From the NCBI RefSeq assembly GCF_007859715.1, contig NZ_SJPG01000001.1, positions 3,002,728 to 3,066,727 of the forward strand: a DNA stretch of 64,000 nt, given 5' to 3'. The translations under genes and the position numbers were made by a program. Source of the stretch: Rubinisphaera italica (lineage in GTDB: Bacteria; Planctomycetota; Planctomycetia; Planctomycetales; Planctomycetaceae). Below, in pieces: positions 1-8,809 of the stretch. Position 1 is the stretch's first letter. Every line of letters starts with the position of its first letter. The notes beneath the pieces were generated by a model. The model ran no database searches. It saw only the letters and a program-made list of their open reading frames with translations, and had not been told where the DNA came from.

Positions 1-400
1 AAATTCTTTTTGGGGGTGATTGTAATCATTGTCAGTGAGGAGTATGTAAAAAAATGTTTACAGATTTAAGCGACCATGTTTCGGAAATGCCTCATCTCGA
101 TCGAAATGTTGCCGGAATCCAACTTCAAGTATTCGTCCAGAAATCCTACAAGGTGTTGAGATAACTTACCACAAGTCCTGCTTAGGTAAAGCATTACGGC
201 TAGTCACAATAGAAATGGGATAATCTGCTGCATTTTGATGCTTTGCGGCGTGAAACCTGCGTTTGATTCTGACAAGATCAAATCAAAGTTCCTACCGCAC
301 GAGTTCAGATTTTTACTTTTCTTCAAGGGAGCGTCTTTCGCCCTCAATTGGAATCGGTAGAATTCAGAATGAGTGTGACCAGTGAAAAGAAGAGGTTCTC
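1..400. other. Intergenic region at window edge
   Basis: No open reading frame with recognisable protein features crosses this stretch, and no RNA gene is recognised. A purine-rich AAGAAGAGG just before position 401 is the likely ribosome binding site of the next gene. Confidence 0.5.
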
Positions 401-1621
401 ATGTTTCAAGTCTTCGAAATCAATTCACTCAAAGAGCTCGAAACGTATCGATTGAGTTGGCAGGAGTTATGGGGACGAGGTCGGCAGCGGCGTTTTCAAA
501 TGACCTATGAGTGGCTGGAAGCCTACTGGCAGTCGGCACCTGCTGATCGAGAACTTAAAGTTCTGATTGCCGCTCTGGGAGGAAAAGTGATTGGAATTCT
601 TCCCCTGGTTATTAAAACCGTGGAAACCCGATTAGGAGCGGTTCGTGTGCTGACCTATCCTCTGGATGGTGGCGGAAACTGGTACGGTCCCATCGGCCCC
701 AATTCTGCAGCAACACTGGCAGCCGGCTTGCGATATCTGTCATCGAACCGCAATGGATGGGATTTGCTGGATTTGACTTATACGGATCGAGATCGCATTG
801 ACCTGGGGCGTTCTTGTACCGCATTGAGAAATATCGGCTGGAAGCCTGTCGAGAGAATCTGGAAACTCATCCCAGCGGTCGCGTTTTCAGGAAGCTGGCA
901 GGAATTCATGGGAAGAAAACGCAAGGACGTACGGAATGAAATCGAACAGGCCGAAGCCGCTTGCCGAAGTCGTGGAACGGTCTCATTCAAGCAGTATCGT
1001 TCAGTGAATGCCACTGCTTATTGTGGAGATTCTCTTGAAGAATTGCTGGGGCAACTGGAAGTGTTGTGTGTGGACGGAGCCGAGTTGAAGACCTTGCGTC
1101 GACAGTGCCTCTCAGCGGATCATCAGCAGATGCTGGAATTGGACATGATGTTTATCAATGGGAAGCCCGTCGCAGCTGCGATCAGTTACGGGAATGAATC
1201 CGGCTTAGAAGTGGCGCATGTTCTGCATAATGAGGAGCCAGGCGTCGAAACGTTCCAGCTTTTTTCAGGGCTAATAGGGCATGTCCTGGAGTCTGCTTGC
1301 CATTCGAAAACTAAAGAAGTAGAAATTTCTCCGACGCAAAGTGAATTAGTAACAGCGGCACGTTTATGGTCGAATCGGGAATTGAGAAGTTATCGCTATT
1401 CAAGTTGTCCGCTTACGCATGTGAAAGGTTCGTTGTTATTGAATTACCACGCTTTTCGCAGTCCAAAACTGGTCTATCAAAAACCAATTGTTCAGACGAC
1501 GAATCGATCTTTCAAGAATAGTTCAAGCCAACGCTCTCCCGTGGCCCAACGCTCACCTGTGACCATTGAAAAGCAATCGTCAGTGCCTCAATTGCGAATT
1601 GCCAGAGAATTCATGGATTGA
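401..1621 (+). CDS. GNAT-fold acyltransferase, CelD/BcsL-like (FemAB superfamily)
   Basis: A 406-residue protein without signal peptide or membrane segment. The C-terminal half has the pattern of the CelD/BcsL-type acetyltransferase domain (Acetyltransf_6). A basic helix with WQEFMGRKRKDVRNEIEQAE lies near residues 166-185. After it comes a 'GKPVAAAISYGNESG' strand-turn-strand near residue 255, the usual place where such proteins handle the acyl donor. Members of this family are found in cellulose and exopolysaccharide loci; the substrate cannot be told here. The tail after residue 355 is Ser/Gln/Arg-rich and probably disordered. The start is supported by AAGAAGAGG about 8 bases upstream. It stands alone, with the cyclophilin gene 160 bases downstream. 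Confidence 0.7.
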   Translation: MFQVFEINSLKELETYRLSWQELWGRGRQRRFQMTYEWLEAYWQSAPADRELKVLIAALGGKVIGILPLVIKTVETRLGAVRVLTYPLDGGGNWYGPIGPNSAATLAAGLRYLSSNRNGWDLLDLTYTDRDRIDLGRSCTALRNIGWKPVERIWKLIPAVAFSGSWQEFMGRKRKDVRNEIEQAEAACRSRGTVSFKQYRSVNATAYCGDSLEELLGQLEVLCVDGAELKTLRRQCLSADHQQMLELDMMFINGKPVAAAISYGNESGLEVAHVLHNEEPGVETFQLFSGLIGHVLESACHSKTKEVEISPTQSELVTAARLWSNRELRSYRYSSCPLTHVKGSLLLNYHAFRSPKLVYQKPIVQTTNRSFKNSSSQRSPVAQRSPVTIEKQSSVPQLRIAREFMD

Positions 1622-1782
1622 CATTAAATACGTATTCCATCTTGAATCCTGAAAAATAATTGATTTCACCTGACGTCCGGCATCAGGATTGCTATGCTTC
1701 GATTTGAAGAGTGGGCACTCGGAGGTTGCCCACCAGGGGAATTGTGCCCGATCAGGAAAAATCAGGTTAGGAGTATTCAAGT

Positions 1783-2397
1783 ATGATCAAATCAATCGTC
1801 GCGACCACAACAGCATTTTGTGTCTGTGCAGCTGTGTTTTTCAGCCTTTCCAGCGTTTCTCAAGCAGCCGACCCTCAGGCTCCTGAACAGTTTTATGTGA
1901 AGTTTGAGACCTCAGCAGGTGAAGTCTTAATCGAGTGCAATCGGTCCTGGGCACCCATCGGAGTTGATCATTTTTACAAAGCGGTCAAGGGTGGTTATTA
2001 CAATGACGCTCGATTTTTCCGTGTGGTTCCCGATTTCATGGTCCAGTTTGGAATTAGTGGCGATCCCAATGTCACAAAAAAATGGGATGCTGATGTGCTG
2101 AAAGACGACCCCGTGACTCAAAAGAACGTTCGTGGAACTTTGACGTATGCGACCGCTGGTCCAAATACCCGCACGACTCAGTTGTTTATCAATTACGGAG
2201 ACAACACGTTCCTGGACGGTCAGGGATTTGCTCCGATTGGAAAAGTTGTTTCCGGTATGGAGAACGTGGACAATATCAATTCTGAGTATGGTGAAAGTCC
2301 AAAACAACCTTACATCGAGCAATTGGGCAATCGTTACCTGAACGAATACTTCCCGAAACTCGATTACATCAAGAATGCCACAATTGTCGAAAAATAA
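1783..2397 (+). CDS. Secreted peptidyl-prolyl cis-trans isomerase (cyclophilin type)
   Basis: A 204-residue exported cyclophilin that would catalyse cis-trans isomerisation of Xaa-Pro bonds in secreted proteins. Residues 1-28 form a signal peptide with cleavage near SQA-AD. The cyclophilin core follows: FFRVVPDFMVQFG carries the catalytic Arg and the hydrophobic pocket. TRTTQLFINYGDNTFLDGQG and FAPIGKV match the second half of the active site. The usual Trp is Phe/Leu-like here, as in many bacterial cyclophilins. A TTAGGAG sequence lies about 12 bases before the ATG. It is followed by a structured intergenic region rather than an operon partner. Confidence 0.92.
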   Translation: MIKSIVATTTAFCVCAAVFFSLSSVSQAADPQAPEQFYVKFETSAGEVLIECNRSWAPIGVDHFYKAVKGGYYNDARFFRVVPDFMVQFGISGDPNVTKKWDADVLKDDPVTQKNVRGTLTYATAGPNTRTTQLFINYGDNTFLDGQGFAPIGKVVSGMENVDNINSEYGESPKQPYIEQLGNRYLNEYFPKLDYIKNATIVEK

Positions 2398-2468
2398 AGA
2401 TCGATAATTGCTCAACAGCTTTCGGGATAACGACTTCGGTATTCCAATGAGTCAAATCGAGAATGAAA

Positions 2469-2572
2469 ACGGGAAATTCCTCTTGCGGAGATTAGAAAAT
2501 TCTGAGATTTTGCGATCTTAGAGGAGCCTGATAGCCGATCAAACTATCAGATCAAACTTTGGAATTTCCCGT
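2469..2572. repeat. 12-bp perfect inverted repeat around an inner hairpin
   Basis: ACGGGAAATTCC (2469-2480) is exactly complementary to GGAATTTCCCGT (2561-2572). Between them CTGATAG (2528-2534) pairs with CTATCAG (2544-2550). There is no T-run after the outer arm, so it is not a standard terminator for the cyclophilin gene. The right arm overlaps the putative -35 box of the RNA locus, so it could be regulatory or part of a longer RNA. Confidence 0.55.
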
Positions 2573-2587
2573 ACTTCTCATTATAGA
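2559..2587 (+). promoter_or_regulatory. Sigma-70-like promoter for the structured RNA locus
   Basis: TTGGAA at 2559-2564 and TATAGA at 2582-2587 are separated by exactly 17 bases, each matching the bacterial consensus at four of six positions. Transcription would start near 2594, just before the first predicted RNA helix. This is a by-eye match and needs experimental start mapping. Confidence 0.4.
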
Positions 2588-2593
2588 TTCCGT

Positions 2594-2746
2594 CGGAGGT
2601 GCCAACCCTACCGCGAGGGTCCGAATCACTCAAAGGTGAGTGCTTGCACTACCTGATTCGCATCCGTTTCGCAACGACTCCACCGTCGCAACCCGGAGAT
2701 TACGGATTTTCGCCTCGTCAACACTTCGGTGTTCGAGGCTTTTTTT
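2594..2746 (+). ncRNA. Candidate structured non-coding RNA, family not recognised
   Basis: About 150 bases with no convincing reading frame but consecutive strong helices. Helix 1: AACCCT/AGGGT (2604-2620). Helix 2: CGAATCA (2622-2628) with TGATTCG (2654-2660), extended by GGT/ACC and AGTG/CACT closing a CTTG loop (2643-2646); its 5' strand has a six-base bulge CTCAAA (2629-2634) and its 3' strand is uninterrupted. Helix 3: ATCCGT (2662-2667) with ACGGAT (2702-2707), enclosing CGAC/GTCG. A strong terminator hairpin and T-run end it. The layout suggests an independent small RNA. The diagnostic motifs of tmRNA, RNase P and SRP RNA were not seen; 6S RNA cannot be excluded. The 5' end is uncertain and could extend back to about 2465. 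Confidence 0.6.
2712..2746 (+). terminator. Intrinsic terminator of the structured RNA locus
   Basis: GCCTCG (2712-2717) pairs with CGAGGC (2734-2739), and AACAC (2720-2724) pairs with GTGTT (2729-2733), closed by a stable TTCG tetraloop and followed by seven T residues. It lies 315 bases beyond the cyclophilin stop, so it more likely ends a separate transcript. Confidence 0.85.
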
Positions 2747-2862
2747 ATGCGCAGAGCTAAGTGGCCAAAAACTTCCACGTTGACGCACCCTAAGTACCGC
2801 GCATAAACTTATATAAGTGAGTAATGGTCTTTAACTTATAATCAATGTCTGTGAGATATGAA

Positions 2863-3061
<199 letters not shown>

Positions 3062-3099
3062 TAATCGACTCAATATCATAAAGTGGTATCAGGTAATTA

Positions 3100-4068
3100 A
3101 TGCTGTCGCGTGAGATGCATCATGATCGGTTCTGGACGTCGCCGGTGGCGTTTGTGGGATCGCTGTGCGTGCATGCATTGCTGGCTTTATTGATTGTGAG
3201 CAATCTAAACAGCTGCGGTCAGACGGGAGATTTTGGAACGACCGAAGTCTATCGTGAGGTTGGGATTACTTATGATTCTCCAGCCGAGGAAACTTCAGAA
3301 GAGAGCACTGAAGTCACTGAACAAAAACCTGAGAAAACAGAATTGCCGGTGTTGCCTCAAAGCTTGTCAGATGTCCCTCAAGCGGAAATGACACCTCTGC
3401 CTGAAATCCCGGCGAATGCGTTAATTGGACCAGGACCAGCGGAATCATTGCTGCCGTCATCGAGTGAGATGGCAGCAATTTCGCAGCAACTTCCACCGCC
3501 AACAGATACCAAGTCAGGCATTCCGAGTACGACGAAATTCTTCGATATCGCAACTCGCGGCCGTGTACTCATTTACGTGATTGATTGTTCAGGAAGCATG
3601 AATCGGAATAATTCATTCCGCCATGCCAAAGCCGAACTGTCAGCCAGTCTTGAGCGACTGGATGGTTCGCACAAGTTTCACATTATTTTTTATAACGATC
3701 ATGTCTTTGAATTCCTTGACAGGAATGGAAAGCCAGACGTTCAATGGGCGACTGCCGGAAATCTGGCTCGGGGACGCAGTTTCATTTCTGAAATGGATAA
3801 CAGCGAAGGAACGGCTCACCTGCCTGCCCTGATCAAAGCACTTTCCTATTCGCCGGAGGTCATCTTTTTCCTGACCGATGCAGCCGAGCCTGCCATGACG
3901 GCGAAACAACTCGATGAAGTTCGGCGAGTCAACAAGGGCCAGGCCGCGATTCATTGCATTGAATTTGGAATTCAACCAACAGATTTGAAACTGCCCAACT
4001 TTTTACAGAAACTCTCCAGCGAGAATGGCGGAACTTATCGTTATCGAGATACGAACGAGTTTCGATGA
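3100..4068 (+). CDS. Membrane-anchored von Willebrand factor A domain protein
   Basis: A 322-residue protein with a single N-terminal membrane segment (about residues 15-35). A Pro/Glu/Thr-rich linker follows to about residue 145, then a VWA domain at 150-320. The metal-binding MIDAS motif is seen as D162-C-S164-G-S166, with a later Thr in SEGTAHLPAL and Asp in FFLTDAAEP. VWA domains bind ligands through the coordinated metal; the partner is unknown. The TM-plus-linker arrangement resembles TonB-like or periplasmic adaptor proteins. It lies 43 bases ahead of the lspA fusion gene, so the two may be cotranscribed. The start shows only a weak ribosome site. Confidence 0.8.
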   Translation: MLSREMHHDRFWTSPVAFVGSLCVHALLALLIVSNLNSCGQTGDFGTTEVYREVGITYDSPAEETSEESTEVTEQKPEKTELPVLPQSLSDVPQAEMTPLPEIPANALIGPGPAESLLPSSSEMAAISQQLPPPTDTKSGIPSTTKFFDIATRGRVLIYVIDCSGSMNRNNSFRHAKAELSASLERLDGSHKFHIIFYNDHVFEFLDRNGKPDVQWATAGNLARGRSFISEMDNSEGTAHLPALIKALSYSPEVIFFLTDAAEPAMTAKQLDEVRRVNKGQAAIHCIEFGIQPTDLKLPNFLQKLSSENGGTYRYRDTNEFR

Positions 4069-4111
4069 TCGCCAGTGGCGATTTTTATACATCGCAGAAA
4101 GATAGAAGTGA

Positions 4112-5602
4112 ATGCGATTGCTGATCGGTGTGATACTGCTGGTGATTATGGATCAGGCTTCCAAAGTGTGGGCCAGATACGCATTGCTCGATAGCCCACC
4201 GCGGTTCTACCTGGTGGATACGATTCGATTGGTTTATGCTGAAAATACAGGAGCATTCCTGAGCATAGGAGCCGAGGCCCCTATTGCTTTGCGATTTGCC
4301 ATGATGGTTGGTCTCAATACAATTCTGCTTGTCGGGATCTGTATTTATCTTTACCGGGCCCGATCAATTTCTACGTGGGAACAAGCTTCATTTGCACTTG
4401 TCCTGGCCGGTGGTCTGGGGAATTTACTGGATCGAGTGTTTCGCCAGGGAGTCGTCATTGATTTCCTGAATATAGGGATCGGCTCCATGCGAACAGGGAT
4501 TTTCAATCTGGCCGATGTGATGATTACTCTAGGAATATTGATGTTGGGATGGGCGTGGTGCCGAGTTGAATCTGAGGAAAAATTAGATTCAACTCATGTT
4601 GATAAAAACGAAAAGTCCGCGACATCGAAATTAATTCCAGGGCTCATAATCGCGATGACAATCCCGTTGACAGCCAGTCAATGCTGTGCGATAGAAACGG
4701 TCGTCTATAAAACCCGTCGCACAAATGGACAGGTTGTATTGAATGGGCAGATCATTGAATACAATCACAAAGAGCTTGTTTTTCGGGTGCAATTCCCAGA
4801 TACCGTCAAGACGTTATCCGCTAATGACATTGTCGCCTATGCTCCAGAACGGAATCAGGCTCACCAGGAAGCGATTCGATCACTGAATGAACTGCGATAT
4901 GCCGAGGCATTCAGCCAATTTGAATCCGCTCAATCTCAGGAAAAACGTGCCTGGCTCCAGCGGGAAATTCTAGCTGGTCAAATCGAGGTGCTGATCAATC
5001 AGCAGAACTGGCTTCGGGCGACTCAGAAGTATCTGACTTTGCTCAATAGCGATCCTTTATCTCGGCATCAGGAGTTGATTCCTCTGCACTGGAATGATGA
5101 GGAGTTGACAAGTGAGGAAAAGGTCTGGGCGGTCAGCGTTTTGCAGTCTGACAAATCGATCGAACGCCTCATTGGTGCCAGTTGGCTGGTCGATAGTCCC
5201 GAATATGGAGCCAGAGCAGAGTCTGTCCTGCGTGAAATGATGACAAATCCCGTTCCACTGATTCGGTATCTCACCAAAACACAATTGTGGCGTCGAGAAT
5301 TGATCACCGATGATATCACCGATGGCGACCTGGAACGCTGGGAACGCCAATTGCTGGATTTGAAGGAGGAATATCGATGTGGTCCGATGTTTGTGTTGGG
5401 AATGGGTTACGAGCGAATTGTGCAGAAAGAGCTTGCAGCCGCTCACTATCTCTGGTTAACAATGATGGATGTCACAAATGTCCCTCTGGCTCGTCTGGCC
5501 ACACTAAGAGCAGCCGATTTGCTGGAAGAAGTCGGGCAAATATCGCAGGCCGTTCAGTTGCGGGCTGAAACAGAGGCACGCTTCACCCGACAAGACAAAT
5601 AA
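4112..5602 (+). CDS. lspA: Lipoprotein signal peptidase II fused to a large C-terminal domain
   Basis: Residues 1-155 are a complete signal peptidase II, the inner-membrane aspartyl protease that removes signal peptides from prolipoproteins. It has the D-Q-A-S-K start motif, ENTGAFLSIG, GGLGNLLDR with catalytic D107, VVIDFLN, and FNLADV with catalytic D135, on four membrane segments. The reading frame then continues through a hydrophilic linker and another hydrophobic stretch (about 174-193) ending in a signal-peptide-like ASQCCA. Beyond it are about 300 residues rich in helices that resemble TPR-type pairs (AHQEAIRSLNELRYAEAFSQ). Normal LspA is about 160 residues, so this 496-residue product is unusual. 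No stop or good internal start separates the halves; a historic gene fusion is the simplest reading. Confidence 0.82.
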   Translation: MRLLIGVILLVIMDQASKVWARYALLDSPPRFYLVDTIRLVYAENTGAFLSIGAEAPIALRFAMMVGLNTILLVGICIYLYRARSISTWEQASFALVLAGGLGNLLDRVFRQGVVIDFLNIGIGSMRTGIFNLADVMITLGILMLGWAWCRVESEEKLDSTHVDKNEKSATSKLIPGLIIAMTIPLTASQCCAIETVVYKTRRTNGQVVLNGQIIEYNHKELVFRVQFPDTVKTLSANDIVAYAPERNQAHQEAIRSLNELRYAEAFSQFESAQSQEKRAWLQREILAGQIEVLINQQNWLRATQKYLTLLNSDPLSRHQELIPLHWNDEELTSEEKVWAVSVLQSDKSIERLIGASWLVDSPEYGARAESVLREMMTNPVPLIRYLTKTQLWRRELITDDITDGDLERWERQLLDLKEEYRCGPMFVLGMGYERIVQKELAAAHYLWLTMMDVTNVPLARLATLRAADLLEEVGQISQAVQLRAETEARFTRQDK

Positions 5603-5698
5603 TCTGATCTGGATGTCATTCCCCGATCTCGTATAGACTCTTACGACCTACAGCAAGATGCTGTGTTTCTATAGTACTTTCCGGCAAATGGATGTGCC

Positions 5699-7501
5699 AT
5701 GACGACGACTCTTCGCCATCACCTGATCCTGTTATTGACTTGCGGCTGCGTCTTCTTCCTGAATCTGGGAGCGGCTCGCCTGTTCGATGAAGATGAACCC
5801 AAAAATGCCGAATGCGGCCGGGAAATGTACGAACGGTCGGACTGGGTGGTGCCCACGTTCAATTATGAGCTGCGTACCGATAAGCCCATTATGCTGTACT
5901 GGCTGATGCTTTCCTCGTTCAATCTACTTGGAGTCAGCGAGTTATCCGCACGACTTCCATCGGCCATCATGGCGACGATTACTGTGTTGACGGTCTATCA
6001 AATTGGCTGGCGATTCTTTGGTCAGGCGGTTGCATTCTGGTCGAGTATCATCCTGTCCTCAACGATGATGTATGTCGTGAGCGGGCGTATCTCCACACCC
6101 GATGCCACGTTGATTGCATTCATTACGCTTTCCATCTTTGCTTATATTCGTTTGCAACCGGTCGGAGAAAAAGGCTGGTCTCATCCTGAGAATGCAGCTT
6201 GGCCAAAAGGCTATCTGCCAGCGAACTTTTCAGGTTATGTATTGTTGTATGCGTTGATGGGATTAGCTGTTCTGACCAAAGGGCCAGTCGGCTTTCTGCT
6301 CCCCTGCTCTGTGATTGGGTTATTTTTGATGTGCCGTGGCCCGGCTCCTCACACTCCACAGGATTTATCCTGGAATAGGCCGCTCCAGTCTGCGAATGAA
6401 CTCGTGAACTATCTTGCGGCCTTCATCGCTCCTTCCCGATTCTTTCCAGCATTGTGGGCAATGCGTCCCTTCACCATTTTACTGGTCGTCGGTCTGGTCG
6501 CCTTGCCGTGGTACGTTACCGTCGGTTGGATGACCAATGGAGCCTGGCTCGAAGGTTTTTTAGGTGGTCACAATATCGGACGATTTTCATCTGCGATGGA
6601 AGGTCACAGTGGCCCAATCTTCTATTATGTGATCGCTATTCTGATGGGTTTTTTCCCGTGGTCGGTCTTTTTACCAGTTACGCTCTACCTGGCTGCTTCA
6701 CAGAGGCATCGATTTGAAAAGGACAATCAGGGACTTTTATTTCTGCTCTGCTGGGCTGGAGTGTATGTCGGCTTCTTCTCGATTGCTCAAACGAAACTCC
6801 CGAATTATGTCCTCCCCTGCTATCCCCCACTCGCTTTGATGATGGGCTGGACGCTCGTCCGCTGGCAGGAAGGTCGTCTCACCTTGCCGAACTGGTCCTT
6901 TACCTGGGGGGCTCGGTCGTTAATCGTCAGCGGCGTGGCATTAATCGTTGCTTTTCCGATCGTTTCTCAATTGTTATTGCCGGGTTACTGGGCCGTTGGT
7001 TTGGTCGGTTGCCTGCCGATTGCAGCCGGTTGCTGGATGCTGACACAAAATCAGCTGATGAATCGCAAGCAGATTCTGAAAGGAATCGGAGTTTGTTCGA
7101 TTGCCTTTGTCTCGGCTGTCTTTGCAGGCGTCACCCCATGGATCAGCCAGGCTCAGGAAAGCAGTCAACTTGGGTTGAGTGCGAGCCGATTGAGTGAATC
7201 TTCAGTTCCGTTTGCGACTTATCAATATTTCGCACCGAATCTCCCATTTTATGCCGAAAGGCCGGTCCTGAGACATCATTCCAGTGAAGAAGTCGCTCAG
7301 TTCTGGAAAGAGCATCCTGAAGGCGTTCTCTGTGTGCGGGATCAGGAATTGAGTCAGCTGGATGATGTGATGCCTAAAGATGTTGTGGTCGTGGAAAAAA
7401 TCGATCGGTTTTTGCGTCCCCATCAGATCCTGCTACTCAAACGCCAGACCGCTCTTCCTCGAACAGCTGCTCAACCCACTTCTGAAACTTTGATCCGATA
7501 A
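5699..7501 (+). CDS. ArnT-like glycosyltransferase, GT39/PMT superfamily
   Basis: A 600-residue polytopic inner-membrane protein. The N-terminal membrane segment is followed by LFDEDEPKNAECGREM, the acidic first loop holding the catalytic Asp/Glu of GT-C enzymes. RTDKPIMLYWL then matches the ArnT/PMT signature, and about ten further hydrophobic helices follow. The C-terminal 100 residues form a soluble domain. Such enzymes transfer a sugar from a polyprenyl-phosphate donor to lipid A, proteins or other envelope acceptors on the periplasmic side; the acceptor is not identifiable. It lies between lspA and prs without overlap. Confidence 0.8.
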   Translation: MTTTLRHHLILLLTCGCVFFLNLGAARLFDEDEPKNAECGREMYERSDWVVPTFNYELRTDKPIMLYWLMLSSFNLLGVSELSARLPSAIMATITVLTVYQIGWRFFGQAVAFWSSIILSSTMMYVVSGRISTPDATLIAFITLSIFAYIRLQPVGEKGWSHPENAAWPKGYLPANFSGYVLLYALMGLAVLTKGPVGFLLPCSVIGLFLMCRGPAPHTPQDLSWNRPLQSANELVNYLAAFIAPSRFFPALWAMRPFTILLVVGLVALPWYVTVGWMTNGAWLEGFLGGHNIGRFSSAMEGHSGPIFYYVIAILMGFFPWSVFLPVTLYLAASQRHRFEKDNQGLLFLLCWAGVYVGFFSIAQTKLPNYVLPCYPPLALMMGWTLVRWQEGRLTLPNWSFTWGARSLIVSGVALIVAFPIVSQLLLPGYWAVGLVGCLPIAAGCWMLTQNQLMNRKQILKGIGVCSIAFVSAVFAGVTPWISQAQESSQLGLSASRLSESSVPFATYQYFAPNLPFYAERPVLRHHSSEEVAQFWKEHPEGVLCVRDQELSQLDDVMPKDVVVVEKIDRFLRPHQILLLKRQTALPRTAAQPTSETLIR

Positions 7502-7659
7502 AATATGCCTTTCAGTTCGCATATCTAACTGAAATCGCATTTCCTTAATTGGATTTTAGCCCGCCGCTTGTGGTTCCCGGTGAGCCGAGTATTATGACCG
7601 CTTGTTGTGCATGAAATTGCATAGATATCACAGTGGTCAATCATTAGCAGAAAGTTGTC

Positions 7660-8670
7660 GTGATGATTCATCACGAGCATTCGGGGCCTCGCCCCATGCC
7701 ATTTCAGGCTCCTCAGGGCGATCTTGCAGTCCTGGCAGGATCGGCGAATCAGGAATTGTCCAAGGCGATCGCCCGTTCACTCGGATTGCGATTGACGCCC
7801 GCAGAAACACATACGTTCAGTGATGGCAATGTGTTTGTGCGAGTGCTTGAAAACGTCCGCGGTCGGGATTGCTTCATCATTCAGGGTGTGCATCATCCTG
7901 TTAATGATAATTTCATGGAGTTGCTGTTCTGGATCGACGCTCTCAAGCGTGCCAGTGCACAAAGTGTGACGGCTGTCATCCCCTACTTCAGCTATGCGAA
8001 GGGGGATAAAAAGGACGAGCCTCGTGTTTCCATCCGCGCTCGTGTTTGTGCTGATGCCATCGAGGAAGCTGGTGCAGATCGATGCTTGATGATGGATCTG
8101 CACAGTCCGCAGATTCAAGGCTTCTTTCAGATTCCGGTCGATCATCTGTATGGACGTTATGTGTTGGCTGAACACATCAGTTCCATGGGGATTGATAACC
8201 TTGTGATCTGCAGTCCGGATGTTGGCTTCGCCAAAGGAGCCTCAGCTTTTGCCAAATTACTGGGCGTCCCCGTAGTCATCGGAAATAAAGAGCGGACTGA
8301 TCATACAGAGCAGGCAGAAGTTCTTGAAATTATCGGAGATGTGAAAGGTAAGAATGTTGTCATTGTAGATGACTTCACGATTTCCGGTGGAACTCTAATT
8401 TCGATGGCGGAGTTGCTGAAAGCTCGAGGAGCCAATGATATTTATGCAGCTGTTTCACACGCGGCTCTCACCGAAAGTGCAGGCCCGAAAATTACAGCCA
8501 GTCCAATTACCAAGCTTTTCACAACCGATACGATTGAGCCGTTACCTAAAAAGTCGTGCGAGAAACTTCAAATTGTGAGTGTCGCCGAAGTCTTCGCAGC
8601 TGCAATTCGTTCGGTGCACGATCGAACCAGTGTGAGTATGCTGTTCCCAGAGAATCCTAAGCAGAAGTAA
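7660..8670 (+). CDS. prs: Ribose-phosphate pyrophosphokinase (PRPP synthase)
   Basis: A 336-residue cytoplasmic enzyme of usual length making PRPP from ribose 5-phosphate and ATP for purine, pyrimidine, His and Trp synthesis. Seen motifs: FSDGNVFVRVLENVRG (ribose/ATP region), MMDLHSPQIQGFFQIPVDHL (flexible and catalytic His region), and the PRPP loop DDFTISGGT at 237-245. Two positions deviate from the classical form. The RQDRK motif reads AKGDKK near residues 113-118, and the PRPP loop differs from DDMIDTAGT. The purD gene 16 kb downstream uses its product. The first 15 residues may not be translated if a later start is used. Confidence 0.9.
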   Translation: MMIHHEHSGPRPMPFQAPQGDLAVLAGSANQELSKAIARSLGLRLTPAETHTFSDGNVFVRVLENVRGRDCFIIQGVHHPVNDNFMELLFWIDALKRASAQSVTAVIPYFSYAKGDKKDEPRVSIRARVCADAIEEAGADRCLMMDLHSPQIQGFFQIPVDHLYGRYVLAEHISSMGIDNLVICSPDVGFAKGASAFAKLLGVPVVIGNKERTDHTEQAEVLEIIGDVKGKNVVIVDDFTISGGTLISMAELLKARGANDIYAAVSHAALTESAGPKITASPITKLFTTDTIEPLPKKSCEKLQIVSVAEVFAAAIRSVHDRTSVSMLFPENPKQK

Positions 8671-8809
8671 TCCCACCGATACTCAACGACTTGCATTCAA
8701 TTCAGGACAGACTGCCATTTCTTCAGGTGGCCCCGACACTCTGATAAGATAGAATTCATGCGATGAAAGTAATCGCATTAGAAAAAATTTTTCGGGAGCA
8801 GGGTCTGGG

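Noticed and set aside
2594..2746. tmRNA, RNase P RNA or SRP RNA identity for the structured locus
   Set aside because: The conserved sequence blocks of those RNAs are not present and the helix order does not match; the locus is left unassigned.
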